From the NCBI GenBank assembly GCA_020631735.1, contig CM036191.1, forward strand, positions 37,989,335 through 38,053,334: 64,000 nt of DNA, in the 5' to 3' direction. This stretch comes from Saccharum officinarum. Lineage: Eukaryota; Streptophyta; Magnoliopsida; Poales; Poaceae. This document shows positions 48,580 to 57,773 of this stretch, piece by piece. The position numbers and the translations under genes were made by a program. Under the pieces are notes generated by a model. The model was given only the letters and a program-made list of their open reading frames with translations, was not told the origin of the DNA and made no database searches. Each line of letters begins with the position of its first letter. Position 1 is the stretch's first letter.

Positions 48580-51500
48580 TGAATGGACCAACGATGGACA
48601 GCCAAACAGCTGGTGTTGGAGGCATAATTTCTACTGCAACTGGTACACTGGTAATAACCAACACTATTATTGGAATTTCTCTTTTTGGTTTTTGTTCTAA
48701 CAATAATGCATTTACAATTTTTATTTTTATAGGAACCAGCACCGATGGTTTCTGGACCTGCTGGTTTCTGGAGCGTAACACCTATTTACAACATGGCTTC
48801 ACAAGGGATATCAGCACTGCAACCTTCATCGTCATCTCTAATTTCACAAGAAACAAATATTGCAAATGACAGTGTGCAAGAACACAGACCAATAAGAAAC
48901 CCTGTTCAACAGCCCCTTCGTCTTGGTGGTCATGGCAACCTCTTCAGCAATCTGTTACAGTTTCCACCTATGAATTCAACTCTTTTCGGAGAAGCTACCT
49001 CAACGGGACTGCAGAATATAGGGGCAACAACACCATTACAATTTAACATGCCAAACATGATATCAAGTGGCTTGACAGTGACGCCCTCTGTGACCTTCTC
49101 TATGTCTGCACCTGGACAACCTATTGGTACTCAAGACTCTTTTACTGCATGGGACAATTCAGAAATGGCTGCATCATCCTCTCAGCCTAACAGCATGGGC
49201 ATGGATCAACAAGCAGGAATCAATCCCCTCAGTTCTGCCATGAATGTTCCTATTGGGCTGCATCCCAATGCCCAGCAACCACCACCAAAATATGTCAAAA
49301 TTTGGGAGGTAAGAGTTCTCCGCCTTTAGCATATATACAAATAGTAGGCAACATCCAAACTCTGCAGTCACAAAGAAATGGTAATCGCAGTGCAGAGCAC
49401 TTGACTCGTAGGATCCTCATTAGGCCCTGCTGTGACCATATGTTTCTGTGCAGTACAAAATTTGGCCCTCTTCTGTTTTATTGGAAGAACACATAACTTT
49501 GTTCAGTACAGCAGCCTGTACTTGTGTTTATATCATAAAGCATAGGATCTATGATAGTTAATTGTGCTAGTTTTTACGAGTTAATTGTGCTAGTTTTTAC
49601 GATATATATATTTCAGTATATCATATTAGTATCTTAAAATTTTCTATGCTGTATCAGCTGTTATGCATTTCATTCCACCATATCAGTCAATACATTGTGG
49701 CATATATCAACACTGAATAAACTCTCTCCTTGGCCTCCAGATTCCGCTGTCAGTTTTTGTAACACTGACCCATTATGTAATTCTGATTTATATTGCACAT
49801 ATTATCCTGTATGCTTGCAAAGTTGCCATAGAGGTTTTCAACAACTGATGTTTGCCGTCTATTTATATTACAGGGAACTTTATCCGGGCAAAAACAAGGA
49901 CAACCTGCATTTATTTGTAAACTCGAAGTAAGTTTCTATTTGCATTATTGTACTTCCGAACATTATGTGTTACTTTCTACAAAAGCTATAAAAGATTCCA
50001 ATATCTTTTTAAATTTGTAGTATTACTAGTATTACTAGCTGAATGGTTGATTCCTGAGACATGGTGACACTTTTATGCTCTTCGTAGGTCTTATGAAATC
50101 AAAAGGAAAAATATCTTTTTTCCCATGAAAAGCTTGTTCAAATGAATCTTGTGTTATGTTTGACCAACTTTCCTGCTAAAACTAGTTTGGAATAAACTTT
50201 TGAATGTATAAATCTGAATGCTTATGCTTCTAATAAATAATTTAAACCCCTTAAAAATGGACTGATTAGTAGCTGTCAAGCTCATTTTCAGCCACCGGTT
50301 GTGTTCACCTTCAAACCTGGGATCTTTAGCCCATGTGCTTTTAGGGTCTTGCAATCTTGCTATGTTTTTCTTTTATTATTTATTTATAGTATCAAGACAT
50401 TTATTCATGCAACTCATAATTCTCACTCACTAATTTCTGACAGAGTTGGAGTGGAACAGTATCCAAAATGTAAGTCTCCATTTTCTTGCAGCTCTATGCC
50501 ATTAGTGTTTTATGTTGATTACAGTGGTTGAGAACGATACTCTTCGTTAGTTGATGTTATGGTTTCCCTTGTCTTATCAGAAATGAGTTGTATTAGAATT
50601 GTTCATTTTTCCTAGTAGTATGTACATGTTGATGCTTAACACATAGTGTCATGCCCAGTGTGCATAATGCAAAGAGAAATCCCCCACCCCTCTAGTGGAA
50701 CCATTTTCTGCTATTTTTTGTTTTGCTTCCAGACTAAGTAGGAAACCAAAACAACTATTTTCCATATGCAGAGTTGCAGTAGACTGGCCAGAAACTATGC
50801 AGATTGTTCGCCTCATAGCACAGGAGCATATGAACAAGTTTGTTTCTCAACTCATTCTTATTCTTTTGAATGTCAGACTTGTTGCATTATCACATTTTCT
50901 TATAATGTGTTGTTGGTGATATCTTTCCTTGGATATTCTAAAGACAATATGTTGGAAAGGCAGACTTTCTAATATTTCGGACTTTAAATCAGCATGGGTT
51001 TCTTGCACAACTACAAGAGAAGAAGCTGGTTAGTGCCTGATTCTAATCTTTTAGTACCTTATATATTCGGTTGTGGTTCATCTCTAGTCTTCTCATACAC
51101 TTAACTTTTTAGAAATCATTTCATATGGTTCTAATCTTTAAGTACCATCAATTCAGTGTGCTGTGATACAATTACAATCGCAAACTCTACTACTTTCAAT
51201 GTCTGACAAAGCAAGCCGTATGATTGGCATGCTCTTCCCTAAGGTAATCTTAATTGTAGTCAAATGTATACATACTTATCTGTATTTACTGAAATATTGC
51301 TCTTTTTCCCTAGAACATGGTGATGTTCAAACCAGAGGTCTTAATTCAGCCATCACCAGTGCAGCAGGATAACGTACAACAACAAGAATTTCTACACCAC
51401 CAACAACTACGACAGCTACAACATCTACAACGTCAACAAATCCTACAGCAGCAACAGATGCAACATATGCAGCATCAACAACAACATATACGGGTAATCT

Positions 51501-51731
51501 TAATTATAGTCAAATAAGTATATACTTATACATGTTTGTTTACATTTTTTGAAATATTGCCCTTTTTACTTGGAACTTGTGGTTTTCAAATAACAAGTCT
51601 CAACTCAAGATCTACTAATGTAGCAACAGAAGCTACGCCAGCAACAGCTTCAACACCAAGGACAGCTACATATCTTTACGCCAGAAGAACAACAACAACT
51701 GTCGCAACAAATGCAACAACAACAACCTTGA
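48580..51731 (+). CDS. MED25: MED25-like C-terminal half (Mediator subunit 25 ACID domain and poly-Q), nine exons
   Basis: Predicted exons are 48580-48650, 48733-49308, 49874-49927, 50445-50470, 50772-50837, 50944-51028, 51157-51243, 51314-51493 and 51624-51731. All have AG/GT borders and compatible phases. Exon 3 of the joined gene ends in HPNAQQPPPKYVKIWE. Then follow GTLSGQKQGQPAFICKLE, VDWPETMQIVRLIAQEHMN, KQYVGKADFLIFRTLNQHGF, QLQSQTLLLSMSDKAS and MIGMLFPKNMVMFKPE, which are the hallmarks of the plant MED25 activator-interaction (ACID) domain, then poly-Gln. MED25 (PFT1) links activators to Mediator in jasmonate and light signalling. The N-terminal VWA domain that anchors MED25 to Mediator is absent. 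A TGA at 51729 cuts the poly-Q tail. Joined to the RBR exon the frame is 1023 residues. It may instead be an unexpressed partial duplicate. Confidence 0.75.
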
Positions 51732-51960
51732 CACCAACAACAACTACATCCACCAATGCAACATCAAAAAAACTGAGGGAACAAATACAACATCAGAAGA
51801 ATCAGCAACAACATATGCAGCCCCAGCAACAACCGCTGCCTCAGATGGTCAATACAGATTTAGGCAGTGACGATGATGATGCAAGGGAAGATTGGGTCAC
51901 AGGGGTTAGGCAGCATGCCTAGAGAAGTAGAGAGGGTTAATGAGGGCATACACTGACCTG
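51732..51960 (+). pseudogene. Frameshifted remnant of the MED25 poly-Q tail
   Basis: CAA-rich sequence continues beyond the stop at 51729-51731 in shifting frames: HQQQLHPPMQHQ, then QHQKNQQQHMQPQQQPLPQMV, then in another frame GSQGLGSMP, which resembles the normal MED25 C-terminus. At least two frame changes separate these pieces, so only the tail is decayed. Confidence 0.65.
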
Positions 51961-52540
51961 ATGATTAAGGCGTTTCCTAAATCATTAATTTGATAATTTT
52001 AAAGAATAGTCGCATGTATAGTGTTACAAGATGGATTTGAGTTTAAATAACCACACTATGTTATCTAGTAGTTAATACATTGTATTGAGTTTGGAGATAG
52101 ACATGTGCAAATTCCCCATGATTCATCACCAAAATATTTAATCGCCCAACAAAGATTGGGAATGCAGTTCTATGTAGAAGCACTAGCTGAGTTGCTAGCA
52201 AGTTCAGGACACGCTTACCGCACACCACCTTCTTGGAAGTCACAGATGAGCCTGCACTGAGACTGCGTAGGTTCTGCATTCTCTAAACTCCTCTGAGAAT
52301 GCTCACCAATCTGGAAACGACACGTTGTTGTCCTTGCAACAGGACGCTACAAATCAATCATCACACTAATAAACCAAATGCAAACAGTAGTACAGAATTC
52401 GTATGCATTTTTCTACACCGCCTACCGTTACGTCGTGTACCATCCATCTGATGAAAAAGTGATGAGCCTGCCACACAGCGATCAACACGCTTCGATCTCT
52501 CATTTGCTCATCTCATCCGAACGTACACGATGACGCTCCA
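51961..52540. other. Intergenic spacer
   Basis: About 0.6 kb of AT-balanced sequence between the MED25-like tail and the galactosyltransferase promoter. I see no ORF with homology and no repeat structure. Confidence 0.5.
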
Positions 52541-52548
52541 GCGGTCCG

Positions 52549-52654
52549 CGCCTATAATGGAGCCTGCCCGCGGCAAGCATAGAGAACAGTAGCCATACAC
52601 CGCCCGAGCCACCCTCTTATAGTCTTATCGTCCTTGCTCGTCGTCGCTTTGCCA
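52549..52654 (+). promoter_or_regulatory. Promoter and 5' UTR of the plus-strand GH36 copy
   Basis: GCGCCTATAATGG at 52549-52561 aligns with GCGCCTATATATCG upstream of the minus-strand copy. Both are followed by AGCATAGAGAACA and CCATACACC, and by TTGCCA directly before the ATG. Promoter and leader were therefore duplicated with the gene. The TATA motif of this copy is weaker (TATAATG). Confidence 0.6.
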
Positions 52655-55474
52655 ATGGCGCCGCCTAACGAGCCGAAGCCCACGCCCAAGCTCACCACCA
52701 CCGGCACCGCGGCGACAACCAAGGCCGGTCCGTCGTCGAACGTGTCGTCCTGCCTCTTCTCGATGCGGGATGGCGAGCTCACCGTCGGCGGCGACAATGG
52801 CAAGACCGCGGCCGCGCTGCTCACGGGCGTGCCGGGGAACGTCATGCTGACCCCGCTCGCCGAGGCCTTCGACCCCATCAGCAAGGCGTCGTCGGACGCG
52901 CCGCGGGAGCTGGCCAGTCAGGCCGCGTCGAACGCGCGCGGCGGCGCTTTCCTGGGCTTCACGCTGCCCGCGGCGGCGAGCCGCGCGCCGTGCCGCGTGG
53001 GGCGCCTCCCCGGCCCGCGCCGGTTCCTCAGCGTGTTCCGGTTCAAGACGTGCTGGAGCACGGCGTGGGCCGGGCGGCGCGGGCGGGACCTTCAGATGGA
53101 GACGCAGTGGGTGCTCCTCGAGGTGCCCGAGCTCGCCGGCGCCGGCGCGGGGTACGTGTTCGTTCTCCCACTCGTGCAGGGCAGCTTCCGGTCGGCCATC
53201 TTCCCTGGGGAGGACGACGGCGTCGTCATCTGGGCCGAGAGCGGGTCTGCTGCCGTGACGGCCACCGACTTTGGCCGCATCGCCTACGTGCACGCCGGCG
53301 ACGACCCCTACAGGGTCATGCAGGAAGCCTACCTCGCGGCCAGGGTGCACCTCGGCACGTTCAGGTTGCTACTTGCTTTCACGATCGGACGGTTGCGATT
53401 AACTCTGGATCTGGAACGCGCGCCACACCGCACGTCCGCACCGCAGGTTAATCCAGGAGAAGGTGTTGCCGCCGATGGCCGACCGCTTCGGGTGGTGCAC
53501 GTGAGACGCCTTCTACCTCACCGTCGACCCGGCTGGGGTCTGGCAGGGTGTGTCGGAGTTCGCCGACGCCGGCGTGCCGCCACGGTTCCTCGTCACCGAC
53601 GACGGATGGCAGAGCGTGAACCGCGACGAGGACCCGCCGCACGAGGACGCGCCGGGGCTCGTGCTCGGGGGCGAACAGATGACCGCGCGCCTCTACCGCT
53701 TTGACGAGTGCCCGCGCTTCCGCGGGTACAGGGAAGGAGCCCTGATCCGCCGCCCGCCGGAGCTGTTCTACGACGCGAGCATGCCCAAGGCCATCGTGCG
53801 CAAGGCCAGGGAGATCGAGAACGCCGGCAAGGCGAAGAAGAAGGCGGCCCAGGGTGGCGCCACTGATCTCTCCAGCTTTGACGCCCAGATCGCGCAGCTG
53901 CGGCGCGAGCTCGATCAGCTGCTCCTGCAAAAGGACGCTGTCCTCGCGAAGCTCTGCGACAACGACGGCAGCGCCGTCGACGGCCAGGTCGAAGTGGGAT
54001 TGAAGGCGTTGCTGAAGGACATGAGGCGCAGGTTCCCAGGGCTGGACGACGTGTACATGTGGCAGGCACTGTGCGGCGCGTGGGGCGGGGTGCGCCCCGG
54101 CTCGACGCACCTGGACGCGCGCGTCCTGCCGGCGCGGTCGTCGCAGGGGCTGGCCGGCACAATGGACGACCTTGCCGTGGACCGCATCATCGAGGGCGGG
54201 ATCGGGCTGGTGCGCCCGGACCAGGCCGGCGACCTCTACGAGTCCATGCACTCGTACCTCGCCGGCGCGGGAGTCACCGGCGTCAAAGTCGACGTCGTGC
54301 AAATGCTGGAGTACGTCTGCGAGGAGCACGGCGGGCGCATCGAGGTCGCCAAGGCCTACTACGACGGGCTTTCCAAGTCCGTGGCCAAGAACTTCGGCGG
54401 CACGGGCATCATCGCCAGCATGCAGCACTGCAACGACTTCTTCTTCCTCGGCACGCGGCAGGTGTCCATGGGCCGCGCCGGCGACGACTTCTGGTTCGAG
54501 GACCCCAACGGCGACCCCATGGGCGTGTTCTGGCTGCAGGGCGTGCGCATGGTGAACTGTGCCTACAACAGCCTGTGGACGGGGCAGTTCATCCGCCCGG
54601 ACTGGGACATGTTCCAGTCCGACCACGCCGCGTCCAGGGCCATCTGCGGCGGCCCCGTCTACGTCAGCGACTCCCTCGGCGGACCGTCCTCAAGAGTTGG
54701 GACCTGAACAAGGTCAGTTTTTTTTTAATACCATTTCTTACTGTATGCTTCCACCTCAAATTGACTTAACTAAGATATTTGATTATAATTTGTAAAACAT
54801 AAATATCTCCTGCAGTCCTTGAACTGTTGCTCTTGACAAGTAAGATTCCAAGTGGCATGTAGTGCCATCAGAGTTCTGAAACTGTCCAAATTTTGCAGTT
54901 TGGAGGGGTCATTGGGGCATTCAACTGCCAGGGAGAAGGGTGGGACCCAGCAGAGCACCGTGTCCAAGGCTGCTCACACTGCTACAAGCCAGTCTCCGGC
55001 AACGTCCGGCCTGCCGATGTTGAGTGGAGGCAGAAGGAAGACACGTCTGCCATGGCGAAAGCTGCATCATATGCAGTCTACCGATGCCAAACCGAGGAGC
55101 TCCTCCTGATGACACCAGATTCAGAACCCATCCAGTTCACCCTCAAGCCATCGTCGTTTGAGCTCTTCACATTTGCTCCAGTCACAACGATCGGTGGTGC
55201 CGCCAAAGCGCGCTTCGCGCCGATCGTGCTGGTTGACTTGCTAAACTGTGGAGGCGCCATCATTGATGTTGAGCACAGCAGTGGAGGTGAGGTGAGGATG
55301 AAGGTGAAGGGGGGGGGAGGACGGCTACTGGTGTACTCTGATCTGGAACCGAAGAAGAGCCTGGTGGATGGCTGTGAGGCTGAATTTGAATGGGGAAATG
55401 GCGGGAAGCTGTTGGTCGATTTGACGTGGAAACAGGAGAAGGATGGTGTCTCTGATGTAGTCTTCTGTTTCTAG
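52655..55474 (+). pseudogene. Raffinose/stachyose synthase-like (GH36) pseudogene
   Basis: Family members move galactose from galactinol to sucrose or raffinose in the cytosol. Three exons are clear: 52655-53364, 53447-54712 and 54899-55474. Exon 1 encodes MAPPNEPKPTPK and the N-terminal beta-domain. Exon 2 carries the catalytic barrel with the nucleophile motif KVDVV, the RAGDD acid/base motif (RxxxD) and FEDPNGDPMGVFWLQG. Exon 3 encodes the C-terminal domain (GVIGAFNCQGEGWDP to the stop) and is intact. Two lesions disable it. The conserved WCTWDAFY motif has TGA in place of the second Trp (53502-53504, residue 256), and about 118 bp is missing after DSLGG (near 54683), shifting the frame. 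Five residues (CAAFH) are also absent relative to the minus-strand copy. Confidence 0.88.
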
Positions 55475-55531
55475 AAGAAGAGAGATGCCATGTTGTTATG
55501 CTCATGGAGACATGGCTATTTGTGATACATA

Positions 55532-55768
55532 CTCTCTCTGTCCTCAATTAAGTATCGTTTTCGGTTTTTGTGCCCGCAAGTTTGACTCAATTTATATAAA
55601 ATGCGTGCAACATTTATATTTTCAAATAAATTTATTAAAAAACTAGATTCAAAGATCTTTCCAATGATACTAATTATATACCATAAATATTAATATTTTT
55701 TAATATATATTTAATTAAAGTTGTTTCTCGGGAAGCGTAAAGCGACAGATATTTAGGGACGGAGGGAG
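55532..55768. mobile_element. Stowaway-like (Tc1/mariner) MITE (237 bp)
   Basis: It is bounded by TA at 55530-55531 and 55769-55770. Its right end is the complement of CTCCCTCCGTCCC, the Stowaway terminal signature; the left end is a diverged CTCTCTCTGTCC. It lies just 3' of the plus-strand GH36 pseudogene. Confidence 0.85.
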
Positions 55769-55770
55769 TA

Positions 55771-57773
55771 CATGGTGTGAAAAACTTATTACTCTATTAT
55801 TTGTGTTGTGTGGAATTTGTATTGTTTCAAAAGCAGGGGAAGGATGGTGTCTGCTCTTCTGTTTCTAGGAGGAGAGATATGCGCAGCTATGCGCCTATGT
55901 CATAAGAGCAACAATGGTTGCAACTATTAATTCTTTTCACCCTTTTTTATTCTGATACATATGGTGTAACAAATGTATTATGTTTTTTTCATATTGTGTG
56001 AAATTTGTATTGTTCCAAAAGAAGTAAGTTTAATTTGAAAAAAAAATTATAGTGCCTTGTCTTTTAGCAGGAACTAACACTACCAAGCAAATTATGTCTG
56101 GCTTTTGTAACGAGCCTGTGTAGACGATAGCCTAATACTTTGGAGAGCGCTCATAGTGGTAGTGGTCAAAGAAATCAAGCAGATAATCTTGGTTTGTAAT
56201 TTTAATTTGTATTTCTTGGTTTCATTTACTAGAAAAGAAAATTGGCTCTAAAATCAGTAATGGAAGATAGCTGTAATACACGGTACATTAGGACTTAGGA
56301 GGCTGTAGTAGTTGTGTAGTTTGCCCATATAACAAGGGTTTTAGTTGTTAGGTTTATTATGACATTGGAAATTTAGGAAGGTGATAGATACAATGTATGT
56401 CATCCTAAACAAAGCACCTCTAGGTTGATCTTTTTTTGACAAACTGAGTACTAAATACAAGTGATGTGTTATACGTATATGGGTTCATTCCTCATAAGGA
56501 GCTGAGCTGTAATTAGTATACTTTAGACATATGGTCTTATCGAACCCTTAGCTATACATGTAAGATTCCAATAGCACCTTAAGACGGGTGAACGTAAATA
56601 GCTATGGCCATGTGTGGTATAGTTGGTTTGGTTTAGTACCACCTTAAAAAATTATATCGGTGAGGACGTAGGGGAATTATAGAGAGTACTTATAGCGTGA
56701 AATGAAATAACATAGTATGGACTTCATTTGAAATGAAATGTCATAAGAATGCTATATCCTTCACTTTATTTCAGAGATATCACTAGTAGGGATGTGAACA
56801 TACAGGACGAACAATTTTTGTCACCGTAGGAGTGATATTCGTCATAAAGAACATTTTTGTGACGAATTAGTGATGATATTCTATTTGTCAAAAATGAAGC
56901 ATCACATAGGTTGTGTTGTGACAAACCCGAGCTGAAGCAAAGGTGTCAAATATAGGACATTTCATTTCACCGGCCTAGGTGTTTAGAGAAGTGCATTGCC
57001 CATGTTTAGGATAGATAGTCATACTATCAAGAGGGTCATAAGTGTTTTACATAACAGTTACCTAGTGCCACTTGTGAGTCTAACATGTGTTGCATTTAGA
57101 TACAAGCCGTGGTTTGATACATAGGTGAAAAACCTTTGAAAAATGTTTTGAAAATGCTAAATCAGTGCTAAAGGTGTTTGTCATCCTTTGAGAGACCCTA
57201 AGGAGTTAGTCATTTGAAAAAGCTTTGAGAGGAGTGCTTAGTGGAGGTGTGGAGTGTTTTTACACTCACCGGAATGCATCCACTCAGCACATGGCCCTGC
57301 ACAGTGTTGTACAGTGAGTGTTCTGTGTGAGCCCTGACTCCCTGTGGGCACCAGAGTTCAACCACCAGACCTTAGGGTCTAAGGTTGGGACACGTGTCAA
57401 TAATAAAATATTAGGTGCAAACCACCCTCTCAGAGCAATCATGGAAACCCTTCCAAAAAAACCTATTTAGAGGTTTCCAAAAATTATGAAATGATGCACA
57501 TCCATAGTTTTCTTCTAGAATGAGGAAGAACTTCCGGCCCTGACCACTACAACTATAAGCAAAATCCAGGTAGAGTAGAAGGTACCCATTGCAGAGCAAA
57601 GCCGTTACAAAATTTCTTCAAATTAATTAACTTCTTTTTGAAACAGTACAGAATTCCACACATTTAATAAACTAAGTTTATCACACCATACAAAATCAGA
57701 AAAAAAAACTGGAAAAGAATTAACAGCTGCAACTTGCAAGCATTGTTGCTTCCATCAGCATAACAACATTCTC
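55771..57773. other. Spacer between the convergent GH36 copies, with a CACTA-like end
   Basis: 2.0 kb with no gene. At 56781 CACTAGTAGGGA is followed by alternating TTTTTGTCACC, TTCGTCATAAAG and TTTTGTGACGAATTAG words. This is the pattern of the ends of CACTA (En/Spm) transposons, but the second terminus was not found. Near 55840 a GGAAGGATGGTGTCTGC..TTCTGTTTCTAG fragment looks like a small extra copy of the GH36 gene's last codons. Confidence 0.5.

Noticed and set aside
53448..54626. A 392-codon open frame on the minus strand opposite the plus GH36 copy, and its mirror at 58063-58944 (plus)
   Set aside because: Both are antisense shadows of the GC-rich catalytic exon, and appear at the same relative place in each copy.
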